Notes under the pieces: generated by a model
Seen by the model: only the letters and a program-made list of their open reading frames with translations
Databases searched by the model: none
Told to the model about the DNA's origin: nothing
DNA from: Oscillospiraceae bacterium
GTDB lineage: Bacteria; Bacillota; Clostridia; Oscillospirales; Acutalibacteraceae
Direction: 5' to 3'
DNA length: 64,000 nt
Assembly: GCA_015065605.1 (NCBI GenBank)
Contig: SVPZ01000005.1
Location: 20,432-84,431, forward strand
Made by a program: the position numbers and the translations under genes
Shown here: piece by piece, positions 16,010-26,500 of the stretch
Layout: every line of letters starts with the position of its first letter
Numbering within the stretch: the first letter of the stretch is position 1

Positions 16010-17575
16010 GTGACAAAAAAACTTTTGGTTTTTATTTTGTGCATAGGTTTTATGTTTAACGGTTTTTGCGTTTTTGCGCAAAATGACGTTTCTGTCAGCA
16101 TGGAATTTGTTGAAGATACGGTTGAGGTTGACGGTACTGCGGCTGTCAAAATAAATGTTAGCGGTGCTGTAAAGAAGGTGAAAGCAAATATTGAATATAA
16201 CAATAATTTGCTTAATTACGTGGGCGAGGGGCTAGGCTTTGATATAACGACGGGAGAATATACCATTACCTTTACTCCGTCTGATGAACCGTATATACTT
16301 TATTGCTGTGCGAATATATCGGGACCGACGCAACTAACCCTTAAAAACGTTACCTGTGAAACCGATAACGGCAGTATTAACCTTGGTAACATAACCGCAA
16401 AGGTGACGGTTGTTCCTAAATACGTACGTATATATACAAAAGAAGACCTTAATAATATCCGTAACGATTTAAGCGGCGCTTATCTGCTTATGAACGATAT
16501 TGAATTTTTGCCCGAGGATTTCCTTGAGGGTGGCGCTTTTTATAATGACGGCTTCGGTTGGATTCCTATCGGCGCAGTTGTTAAAGAAGCCTTTAAGGGA
16601 GAATTTAACGGCAACGGATATACGATTTCGGGACTTACCGTTAATAAAGCTTACTATAATTACTGCGGTCTTTTCGGAGTAAATCACGGCAAAATCACCT
16701 CTCTTCGCATAAAGGATGCGGTTATCGACGGCAGAATAGGTATAAATATGTCGGCGCCTTCCGGTGCTCCGAGTATAAACGGTGATATCGACTATGAGGA
16801 TAAAGACGTATGGACTCAGCCCGACGACAGCATAACCGAAGAAAGTCTTAATAATTATGACCGAACGGGAGAATCTACCGCAGGAGTAGGTATTATTTGC
16901 GGAATTAATCTCGGTTCAATAAAAAACAGCTTTGCTCAAGGAACGCTTATGGGTAATACCGTGGCAGGCGGAATTGCCGGCAGAAATAATAATATAATTT
17001 CCGGTTGCGCAACTTCCGTTTCCATAAAAGACGTTAACGTGGCAGGTGGTATAGCCGCTATAACCAGCACCTATTCAAACATTAGTGACTGTGTTGCTGA
17101 AGGAAGCGTTGAAGCAATCCTTTCCGGCGGAATAGTTGGTACCGTTTCGGGCAAGGTGACCAGAGTTTATTCTTTGTGTGAAGGCGAAAATATAATAGGT
17201 AATTTCGGAAAAGTTTCGGGAGCAACCATTTCTCAGTCGTATGTTTTCGGTAACGCGATATCTGATGCGGTGAGTGAAATCAAGCCTATTGAAGAATTGC
17301 CCGACCTTCGTTTTGACGGCGGGGAGTGGAATTACGATAAAAAAATGCCCTATCCCGAAGCGCTCAGCGATTTGATAGAGGATGCACAGGAAGAGATAAT
17401 ACAGGGCGACGTAAACGACGACGGCAAGGTGGATACGGTTGACCTTGCGGCTTTAAAGCTTTATTTGGCGGGAATGGGAACGCTTAATGAAAAAAATGCC
17501 GACTTAAATGCCGACGGCAAGGTAGATACGGTTGATTTGGCATCCTTAAAACTCAGCCTTGCGGGTATAAATTAA
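16010..17575 (+). CDS. Secreted GLUG-repeat protein with dockerin
   Basis: This protein of about 521 residues begins with GTG 3 nt after the previous stop; GGGGTG lies 6 nt upstream, and longer GTG/TTG starts at 16001 and 16004 are possible. It has a signal peptide and a short cohesin-like domain (about 25-140). A parallel beta-helix-like region (about 145-440) follows, with GLUG-type motifs such as FKGEFNGNGYTISGL, YCGLFGVN, VAGGIAGRNNN and SGGIVGTVSG. The C-terminal dockerin has GDVNDDGKVDTVDLAALK and ADLNADGKVDTVDLASLK. GLUG proteins are usually surface adhesins or peptidase partners; no catalytic motif is seen here. Confidence 0.85.
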   Translation: MTKKLLVFILCIGFMFNGFCVFAQNDVSVSMEFVEDTVEVDGTAAVKINVSGAVKKVKANIEYNNNLLNYVGEGLGFDITTGEYTITFTPSDEPYILYCCANISGPTQLTLKNVTCETDNGSINLGNITAKVTVVPKYVRIYTKEDLNNIRNDLSGAYLLMNDIEFLPEDFLEGGAFYNDGFGWIPIGAVVKEAFKGEFNGNGYTISGLTVNKAYYNYCGLFGVNHGKITSLRIKDAVIDGRIGINMSAPSGAPSINGDIDYEDKDVWTQPDDSITEESLNNYDRTGESTAGVGIICGINLGSIKNSFAQGTLMGNTVAGGIAGRNNNIISGCATSVSIKDVNVAGGIAAITSTYSNISDCVAEGSVEAILSGGIVGTVSGKVTRVYSLCEGENIIGNFGKVSGATISQSYVFGNAISDAVSEIKPIEELPDLRFDGGEWNYDKKMPYPEALSDLIEDAQEEIIQGDVNDDGKVDTVDLAALKLYLAGMGTLNEKNADLNADGKVDTVDLASLKLSLAGIN

Positions 17576-17658
17576 TTCCCTTATTTACCTTTTTTTGAAG
17601 TATTTGGCATAAGCGGTATAAAAATTTTAAAAAAATTGTATAAATTATCAAAAAAGAG

Positions 17659-17687
17659 TTGACATTGTAAGAAACAATGAGTATAAT
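17659..17687 (+). promoter_or_regulatory. Perfect-consensus sigma-A promoter for the 17754 gene
   Basis: TTGACA (17659-17664), a 17-bp spacer and TATAAT (17682-17687) match the full consensus in both boxes, predicting very high transcription. Confidence 0.92.
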
Positions 17688-17753
17688 AAACTCAAGTAAT
17701 TGTCCTTAGGGATATTATGAAAAAAATTAGAAAAGGAAAAAAAGGTGATTCAA

Positions 17754-19529
17754 ATGAAAAAGAAACTTTTAGCTATGATTCTTTCAGTAGTTATGCTCGT
17801 TGCTTTGTTAGTACCTGCATTTGCTATCAATGCTGAAGACGCAGTTGCAAAAGTTGGTTTGGGTGCTGTAGAAATACAGGAACTCAAAGGTGTTAAGTAT
17901 GTTACTTTCCCTGTAGTGATAGCTGAAAATAGCGCAGAAATGGTTGCTATTCGTTATCTTGTTATCAGTGATGACGGACTTACTCCCTACAATTTCCGTG
18001 CAGGAGATGAATTTGCCGGCACATGGGAAGACGATTTCGGCGATGTTTATGACATCGAATTCGGTGCTACCGTAAACAAAAACTTTGCCGACAGATTACA
18101 GGTTCTTCATTCTGCAAGCAAAGACTTCGCTGGTGTTATTTGCGAAGGTGGCGTTCTTGGTACTGCTTATTTCGTAGCTCCTACCGAGATTGGTTCCTAC
18201 ACTTTCAGAATCGAAGTAATTGATGCTTCTTGTAACGTAAGAGATGCTTCCGGTATGCCTTCTGCAAGTGCTGCAAAAATAGGTTATACCACACAGGAAA
18301 TAGAATATACTGTTGAATGTGAAAACCACGTTGAGGGCGAACCCGAAGTAACCAAGGAAGCTAAGTGCGGCGTTGCAGGCGAAGAAGTTGTTAAATGTAC
18401 TGTTTGCGGCAAGGTTCTTAAAACCAACGAAATCAAGGCTCTTGAACATGCTTGGGATAACGGCACTGCTGCTGAAGGCGTAGCTTGCGGAAGCACTGCT
18501 GACGTAACCTACAAGTGTACTCGTGAAGGCTGCGGCGAAACCAAGGTTGAAACCGGCGCTAAGGTTGAACACGACTGGGTTGAAGATGAAGATGCTTACG
18601 TTGCTCCTAAGTGCGGCGTAGCTGGTAAGAAAGTATACAAATGCACTAACGAAAACTGCCCTGTTAAGACCAAGGAAGAAGCTGTAAAAGCTCTTGAACA
18701 TGCTTGGGATAACGGTACTGCTGATGCTTCTAAGGTTTGCGGCGAAACTGCTGACATAACCTACAAGTGTACTCGTGAAGACTGCGGCGAAACCAAGGTT
18801 GAAACCGGCGCTAAGATCGAGCATGACTGGGTAGAAGATGAAGATGCTTACGTTGCTCCTAAGTGCGGCGTAGCAGGTAAGAAGGTTTACGTTTGCCAGA
18901 GAGCAAACTGCCCTGTTGCTACCAAAGAAGAACCCGTAGCTGCTCTTGAACACGTTTGGGGCGAATATGAGCTCACTAAGGCTCCTACCGCTGATGAAGA
19001 AGGCGAAAAGACCGCTACTTGTCAGAACGAAGGCTGTGATGAAGTTGACGTAATCAAGATTGCTAAGCTCGACAAAGAAATCGAATACAAAGCAGACGGC
19101 AAGGTTATCGCTTCCTTCAAGTCTGAAGAAGCTGTTCTTCCTGAAGATATCACTATCGATTCTAAGGGCGGAGAAAAGGATGAAGAAACCGGTAAGATTA
19201 CTGAAACCCTTACCTTCGTTTCTGACCTCGTTGACCTCGAAGGTGAAGTAGAATTCACTATCAATACTACTCTTGCAGGCAAGTTTGATAATTTCGAAGT
19301 GTACGTTAAGGATGCTGCTACCGGTGAACTTACCGCAGTTGACTTCAAGTTTGAAAAGGGTATGCTTACCTTCAATGCTGACCTCGACGGCGAATATGTT
19401 CTCACTTACAAAGAGGTTAAGACTTCTCCCTCTACCGGCGATGCTTCTAACGTAGTAGTATTTGCTGTAATAGCTCTCATTTCTGTTGCTGCTCTCGTAG
19501 TAGTTGGCAAAAAGAGATTTGCTCTTTAA
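17754..19529 (+). CDS. Wall-anchored Cys-repeat surface protein
   Basis: This 591-residue protein starts at the ATG with AAAGGTG 7 nt upstream; a GTG at 17745 falls inside that site. The order is a signal peptide (1 to about 27), a cohesin-like domain (about 30-185), repeats with paired Cys (about 190-410), an acidic beta-rich domain (about 420-550), then SPSTGD (about 558) with a hydrophobic helix and KKRFAL tail, a sortase-type anchor. Two tandem 84-residue units inside the repeats are nearly identical at the DNA level (18441-18692 and 18693-18944). Codon choice differs from the neighbours (many GCT, AAG, GTT), and with the perfect promoter this suggests a very abundant surface protein. Confidence 0.85.
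   Translation: MKKKLLAMILSVVMLVALLVPAFAINAEDAVAKVGLGAVEIQELKGVKYVTFPVVIAENSAEMVAIRYLVISDDGLTPYNFRAGDEFAGTWEDDFGDVYDIEFGATVNKNFADRLQVLHSASKDFAGVICEGGVLGTAYFVAPTEIGSYTFRIEVIDASCNVRDASGMPSASAAKIGYTTQEIEYTVECENHVEGEPEVTKEAKCGVAGEEVVKCTVCGKVLKTNEIKALEHAWDNGTAAEGVACGSTADVTYKCTREGCGETKVETGAKVEHDWVEDEDAYVAPKCGVAGKKVYKCTNENCPVKTKEEAVKALEHAWDNGTADASKVCGETADITYKCTREDCGETKVETGAKIEHDWVEDEDAYVAPKCGVAGKKVYVCQRANCPVATKEEPVAALEHVWGEYELTKAPTADEEGEKTATCQNEGCDEVDVIKIAKLDKEIEYKADGKVIASFKSEEAVLPEDITIDSKGGEKDEETGKITETLTFVSDLVDLEGEVEFTINTTLAGKFDNFEVYVKDAATGELTAVDFKFEKGMLTFNADLDGEYVLTYKEVKTSPSTGDASNVVVFAVIALISVAALVVVGKKRFAL
18441..18944 (+). repeat. Two tandem 252-bp repeats inside the 17754 gene
   Basis: Both units begin CTTGAACATGCTTGGGATAA and keep frame (84 codons each). 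Conservation includes silent positions, so the duplication is recent or maintained by recombination. Confidence 0.9.
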
Positions 19530-19550
19530 TAATTAGTTAATACTAATTGT

Positions 19551-19581
19551 GCGTCGGCGGTTTTCCGCCGACGCTTTTTTT
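19551..19581 (+). terminator. Very strong terminator or attenuator before 19596 gene
   Basis: GCGTCGGCGG-TTTT-CCGCCGACGC is followed by seven T. The next gene's ribosome site starts immediately after the T-run and no promoter lies between. Expression of the cohesin protein would then depend on read-through at a low level relative to the 17754 protein. Confidence 0.93.
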
Positions 19582-19595
19582 GAAAGGTAGATTAT

Positions 19596-20420
19596 ATGAA
19601 AAAAATAGTTTCTGTTGTTTTGTGTATGCTTATGTTGTTTTCGGCTTTTGCTTTTTCTTCTTCTGCTGACCAAACTGTAGGTGTATTAAAGGCAGGACGC
19701 GTTACTGCAGAAATGGGTGAGGAAATCACCATTCCCATTACGCTTGAAGATCATAAGGGAGTATGCATTATCAGAGTCACTGTAAAATATGATGCAAAAG
19801 TGTTGGAGTACAAGGGATATATAGAGTCAGCGTCAAAAGACTTTGGCTACACTGTTGGCAATTCAAGTGAAGGTGAAGTTGTTGTTCTTATGGATGGAAA
19901 ACAACTTTGCAATATTGATGGTGATATTACGCTGGTCGAACTCAAATTCAAGGTTAAAAATAATGCGCCGTCGGGCAGAACACTCGTCAGGGTATTTTGT
20001 GAAGAGGGAATGGCAACTTATTTGGCTACTGAGGGAAACAAAATAACTCCTACCGCCTTTATCCCTGCCACTTCAACGGGCTCTGTAACCGTTCTTTGCG
20101 CTGAACACGACTTCGTTTCCAACACAGCCGACGGTAGTTTGCAGTGTTCAAAATGCGGTGCAATCAAAACTGTTGATGGCAGCGTGTCGGTTGATTCTTC
20201 TCAGGGTCTTCCCGAAATTGATATTTCAAGTGAGGTTGCGTCTGTGCCCGATGAAAACAACAGCACTGACGATTCTTCTTTAAATGATGAGAATAATACG
20301 GATAAAGGCAATATTGGTATTAAATTCGTTTATTTTATACCGCTGATTGCGGCTGTGGTAATTATCGGTGTAGTGCTTCTCTTGAAGCTTAAAAAATCCG
20401 ATAAAAATCAAAACCTCTAA
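19596..20420 (+). CDS. Membrane-anchored single-cohesin protein
   Basis: This 274-residue protein has a signal peptide (1 to about 23) and the clearest cohesin-like domain of the window (about 26-165: GEEITIPITLEDHKGVC, VKYDAKVLEYKGY). A short CSKCG segment, an acidic Ser/Asp/Asn-rich linker (about 205-240) and a C-terminal membrane helix (FVYFIPLIAAVVIIGVVLLL) with LKKSDKN inside follow. A single cohesin on a membrane stalk is the architecture of an anchoring scaffoldin, which could hold the dockerin proteins encoded at 3837, 14635, 15411 and 16010. That pairing is inference. It probably depends on read-through of the terminator at 19551. Confidence 0.85.
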   Translation: MKKIVSVVLCMLMLFSAFAFSSSADQTVGVLKAGRVTAEMGEEITIPITLEDHKGVCIIRVTVKYDAKVLEYKGYIESASKDFGYTVGNSSEGEVVVLMDGKQLCNIDGDITLVELKFKVKNNAPSGRTLVRVFCEEGMATYLATEGNKITPTAFIPATSTGSVTVLCAEHDFVSNTADGSLQCSKCGAIKTVDGSVSVDSSQGLPEIDISSEVASVPDENNSTDDSSLNDENNTDKGNIGIKFVYFIPLIAAVVIIGVVLLLKLKKSDKNQNL

Positions 20421-20441
20421 TTCCTATAAACTTTTATATTA

Positions 20442-20484
20442 AATAATCGCATCGATTTTTATTTCGGTGCGATTATTTTTTTTC
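20442..20484 (+). terminator. Rho-independent terminator after 19596 gene
   Basis: AATAATCGCATCGA pairs with TCGGTGCGATTATT (one G-T pair) and is followed by a long T-run. Confidence 0.9.
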
Positions 20485-20490
20485 TTTTAC

Positions 20491-20519
20491 TTGATTTTAT
20501 TAAATCTTTATGATATTAT
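20491..20519 (+). promoter_or_regulatory. Sigma-A promoter for the 20559 gene
   Basis: TTGATT (20491-20496), a 17-bp spacer and TATTAT (20514-20519) lie 39 nt before the ATG. Confidence 0.7.
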
Positions 20520-20558
20520 TACAATGTATAAATATATATCATATAAAGGAAGATATTT

Positions 20559-23500
20559 ATGAAAAATTCACTTATCTCGGCAATTAAATTACCTAAAAGA
20601 TTGTTGGCGTTAGTCCTTACTTTCCTTATGGTACTTTCAGTAGCAGTAATTCCCCAAGGTATTACTGTATCTGCTGCATCATATCTTGATGAAAAAATCT
20701 ATGATTTTAAAGAAAACAGCGGTACCGTTTATGGTAGCGGCGCCACTGTGAAAGACAGCAAAGGAGTGACCCGTACCGTTTCGGGCGCAGGTTTTTCCTG
20801 GACTCACGACGTCAGTGACGGTGTGTTAAGCCTTACCGATACGCGCGGCGCACGTAATGCCCGTGATACATATTTTGTTTTTAACGATAATAGCGGTATC
20901 TACGAACTTAAAACTAATGCGTCTTATACCGTTTCCCTTCGTTTCAGAGTTGTATCTAAACAGGTCTCCTTTGTGTATAATAATTATACCTACCCAACCA
21001 GTAGTCAGAAGACCTTTGTTAAACTTGCATACGGCCTAAACAGTAAAACTGAAATAGGTGACATCGCCCTTATTACTACAGGCGGTACCACCTTTACGCG
21101 TGTTGCAGAAGACGGAAGCACCGTTTCTCTGCCTATTGGCGAGTGGCACGAGCTTTCCTTTGATTTTGCCACCCCCTCAACCTTTGCCGACGGCGAAAAC
21201 TTCCTTTTACTTAATGCTAAAACCTTTAACGGTGTTAATATCGAATTTGACGACGTTTCAGTTTCCCGTATCCCTTCCGTTAAACTTGTAACTACCAAGG
21301 GAACACTTGATAACACCATTATTCCCGTTAAAATCGGCGATAAATTTGACCTTCCTAATCCTAAACTTGCTACAAGCACAACTGATTATTCGAATTTCGG
21401 TACCGACTTTAAGGGTTGGTTTACCGATTCTGCTTGCACAAAGCCTTTTACTGATGAATACGTAACCGAACAAAACTGTGATATAACCCTTTATGCAGGT
21501 TTTTCTGATGAAGTTTTCGGTTTTGAAAGTTATTCCAGAGTAAGTCAGTACTGTTCTCCAAATCATTTTTTCAGTCTTGTCGAAAATCCCGAAGAGGCAT
21601 ATAGTGGCAGAGGCTTTATGCATTATCACTATACCGAGGAGTATTGGAGTCAACCTTATAGTGGCGGTCCCTCTTTATATCAGGGGAGAAGGGAAGCCAG
21701 CGAAAACAATATAAGCGTTAAAACGGTTAAACCCTCCACCTCTTACGTTATTTCCTTTAAATACCGTTTCCTTGAGGGTTCGGGTTCCATAAACGTAAGC
21801 ATAGGCAGAGCAGGTTCTAACATCTGGTGGGCTCAAAGCTTCTTTACACTTGTAGAGAAAAAGACCTTTGTTAACGATAACTCAGGCGAATGGAAAGAAT
21901 ACAGAGCAACCTTTACCACCCCCGAAAGTCTTCTCGGCGGTGAAAATAACTGGGCTACCTGTAACGTACTCTATATTATGCTTCATGCTACTGATAACAG
22001 ATATACCGAAGTGTACGTTGACGAAGTTGTCGTAAAAGAAATTAAGGATAATACCGAAATTAAGTTGGTTGCTAACGGCGGTACCTTTGACGGCGGAAAA
22101 ACTACCGTTACTCAAAATGCGACTTTAGGCGACGATATAGCATCTTTCCCATTCCCCACAAGAGATGAATATGATTTTTATGGCTGGGCATTCGATAAAA
22201 ACGGTTCTGAAATGGTAACAGCCCAAACCGTTGATGCTTCCGTTTACGATAATACTCTTTATGCCGTTTGGTCAAGAAATATGGGCTTCGAGGGTTATTA
22301 TTACGACCTTGAAAGTCCTGACAGAAATAACTATGTAAGCGATACCGTATCAATAGTTAAAGAAAATGCTAAACGCGGTTTCTATTCTGCAAAGCTTACC
22401 TCAAACGGCACAGCGCAGAACGTAATTGCAATGAACCCCATCAATAACAAGACCCGTTATCTCGTTACCTTCTATTATGACCTTAAGTCTGCGGCAGGCG
22501 ACGTCAAGGTTCAGTTTGCATCAATGAACTACAATATAAATGATAACAGCGAGGTTAACAAGTACGGCGCAACCTACACCATCAGCAAGGAAGATGCAGG
22601 CAAAGGCTATAAGATGGGCGCAGTTATAATCGATACTGATTTCTTAAAGGTTAACGCAGACCGTCTTGCTATGCTTATAAGCGGTACTTCGGGTGATTAT
22701 ACCGTTTACTTTGATTCTATTGAACTTCGCACTTTGACCGTTAATGACGGCTACGTGCTTCTTGCAGATACCTTTACCGGCGATTATCAAGTGGTTATCG
22801 GAAAGGTTGGCGAAAAGATTAATCCTGAAATTGCAGTGGCTGACAGCAATAAGTTTATCGGTTGGTATAACGATAGTCAGTTAACAAGTATTTATAAAAA
22901 TGATAAAACCTTTACGAGAGATTACAGCGTAATTTACGCAGGCTTTATCGGCGGTGAAGGTTATGATAACTATACCGTCAACGGTACCAATACTGAGGTT
23001 GCCTTTGAAAAAGGTAATAAATATCTTAAACTCAGCAAAACTGCAAGTGAAAAGATTCATAGTACCACCGCTTCAAAGCGTTATGCGGTAGAATTTTCTT
23101 ATAGAGTAGATGCTATAACTGCTGATACTACCGTAACGGTAGGAAACAAAGACGTTAATCTTACAACTGCCGACGTGAGCACGAATTGGCAGAAGTATCA
23201 TATGGTAGTTACCGCAGATTCTGCTGATCTTAACCTTTCGGTAAACGGTAACGATTCGTTTGTTCTTTGTATTGATAACGTAATTGTTTACGAAATTACC
23301 GATAATATGACCGTAATTACCTTCGACCAGAAGGACGGCTACGGAGAGGATACCGTACGCGTTGGCGTAAAGGGTATAGAAATCGCTATGCCTTCGGTTT
23401 TAGGCGTTGGAGACGAAGTGTTCTACGGTTGGTATAAGGATACTGCTCTTACAACTCCCTTTGTTTCAAAGGTTTATCCCGAAGATGATATTACCGTTTA

Positions 23501-26500
23501 CGGAAGATGGGCAACTAATCCGAGAACAACCATTAACTTCAATGATTTTGACCAGAGTGTATATTTCACCGAAAATAATACCAGTAACGCATATTTAACC
23601 GGTAGCAGTGATTACGATCTTTGTCTTGACCTTACAAGCGAGGAAGCAGGCTATGAAAATTATGCTCCTCTCGTTAATAAAGACGGTTATTACAAGTTGC
23701 AGAGCAATACTACCTATGCCGTAAAGTTCGACTTCCTTATTAAGTCTTACACTTCCGGCGCAACCATGACCATTAACTTCTTTGCTTCGAGCAGTGATGA
23801 GTTTACGAAGGGTAATGCGCTGGGTAAAAACACTGAACTTAAATTTGCTTATGCAACCAGAGCCTATTATGCATATTTTACTACGGGCGATTTGGCTGAG
23901 GGTGAGGATGCTCTTTATATCTACGTTCAGAAGGGTACCAAAAAATCCACCTTATTGTTGGATAACATTGTTATCACCCGTGTTGACGAAGGCAGAAACC
24001 ACGTTATAGGTGTTGACCCCTATAATGCTACTGCTATATATGAAGCCAGCGGTAACTATGGCGCTGAAATAGATTATCCCAATATTGATAACAAAAATTA
24101 TGTGGTTGAGGGCTGGTACAACGATTTTGAAACCACCGATTGCCATACTTCAAATCTTCATAAAGAAGAGCCTGTAACCGTTCTTCATATCCGTTGGGAT
24201 ATAAAGACCATTGATTTTGAAAATTATTTATACGAAAACGGCAACAGATATACCGTAGGTGACGATATAAGCCTTAGCGCAGAGGAACAGTACGATACCG
24301 TACGTTCACTTAAATACGACTATAAGTATGCTATTAAGTATTTTGAAACCTCAAACAATACTGTAGGTTTAGGTAGAGTTAACGATGACAGTACCTATAG
24401 AATTACCTTCAGATATAAAATAACTGCTGCTCAGGGCGACGTGGATATTAAATTCCTGACTGCTCATCAGACTAACCGTTGGGCATTTATAACCAACTAT
24501 GACGAAGCAACCTATCGTATCTATTCTTCCGAAATCGGAAACGGTTGGCAGGAAGCAACGGTATATCTTACCACCGATTTCTATTCCATCGGTACTTCGG
24601 GCATGTTTATGACCTTTAATCCTGTTGTTGAGGGCGAAACCACCGTTTATATTGATGCGGTTGACGTTAAAACTGTAAGAGAACCCGCAATTTTGGCATT
24701 TATCGGCAAAGACGGAGGCGGTGTTCATTACGTAAGCGGTAACGTAGGTGATACCGTAAACGTTCCCGACGTTATTCCTGCTTCTCAGTTTGCTTCCTTT
24801 AACGGATGGTTTAACGATAAGGAATGTACTCAAAGTTTCAGCGGTGCTACTCTTGTTGAAGGCATCAATTACGTTTATTCCGACTGGACCGAAAAAGCAG
24901 AAAGCTTTGATAATTATACCTACGCTTCAAAGGACGGCAATAATTTTGCTCAGAATACTGTAGTAGGTAACGGCGAAATTACCGTTAACAGCGCAGAAAA
25001 CGGTCTTAACGGTTTAAGAATAGGTAAACTTAATAATAATACTACCTATAAGGTGACCTTTAAGTATAAGACAAACGCAGCTACTACCGTTAAGTTCGCA
25101 ACTGCCGACGAAATGAGCTTCTATAAGAACAATACTTCTTATAATGATGAAGGTAATTTCTTTGAGGCAGTGGCAGACGGTAAGGAAAATACCGCAACCG
25201 TTTATCTTACAACTGCATTTACCTATAGCGTTCCTAAGGATAACAATATGAACGCTGTTGACAATAAGAATGCAGAATTCGGCGATATGCTTTATATGTA
25301 TTTTGACAATAAGGCAGGCGACAGCGTAACCGTAACCGACGTAGCGGTAGAAGAAATTGAAGCCGTTGCCTCTTTGGGTACCTCGGTGCTTACCGAAGAA
25401 GCAAGTAAACTGGCAGGAAAACAGGCGCTTCGTTTCTACTTTAGTTACAAAACCGATAATATTGTTAATACTACTATAGACGGTAAAGAATTTACCGTTA
25501 TTGAACGCGGTATTATCTTTAAAAATGCAAGAAATACTGCAACCGGTGAAATGAACGGTGATAAGGTTACCGTTAAACCTATCGTTCTTGCAAATAAGGA
25601 CGATAAGGGCTTTACCGCTATAAGCAAAACAAACGGCTTTAATCAGTATTGGACTTATGATAATAAAACCGAAAGCCTTGTATTCAGCGGATACGTTAAA
25701 GATTTCGCTCTTAAGGATGCTCGTCTTATGGGCGCCAGAGGTTATATCAAGGTTAAGGATGAAGACGGTAATATTTACACCTTCTATTCTGCAGATAAAA
25801 AGACTACCGTAAAAGAAGGGGTAGAAGCAAACAGTGAAATTACCGATACCAAGGTTCATACCTTCGGCGGAGAAACCTTTGATAAGTTTACTATAGTTCA
25901 TCCTAAACTGATGCCTTATATTTACGGCAGACAAATCGAATTCCTTATGGAATATCTTAAGGAAACACACAAAACCGACCTTGTAAGAGTAACCGAAAAG
26001 GCCAAGGAAACCGACTTAGAAATAGTTATCGGCGATACAAAGAGAGAAGCAAGCGATCTTGTAACCGTTGAAAACGAGGATCAGTACGTAATTGCCGTAA
26101 GAGGTACTAAGCTCATAATAAAGGGCGGAAGCGACCTTGCAACAATGCAGGGCGTTAAGGACTTCATTGATTATCTTAAGATGAAGGATTCTCTTGGTTG
26201 CGGCGCTGACCTTAAGGACGGCTACACTAAATACGGTTTTGTTTCCAAGACTATGGACGACTATAAGCTGACCTTTAACGACGATTTCGACGGTGCAACC
26301 CTTGATACGTCAAAGTGGGGTGCCTATACTGCTCAGAGTAAAGCGAATGGCTATAAGACGGTAAGTAACCTTGACGGTTATTGCTACACCTATTCCGTAG
26401 GCGAAGGCGGATATACTACCGCTACGGGCAGAGTTGTTGAAAATGCCGTAGGAGTAAGAGACGGTAACGCCGTGCTTACAACGGGACGTCTTAACGATAA

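Noticed and set aside
3837..20420. A classic cellulosome gene cluster
   Set aside because: No glycoside hydrolase in the window carries a dockerin, and no multi-cohesin primary scaffoldin with a CBM3 is present.
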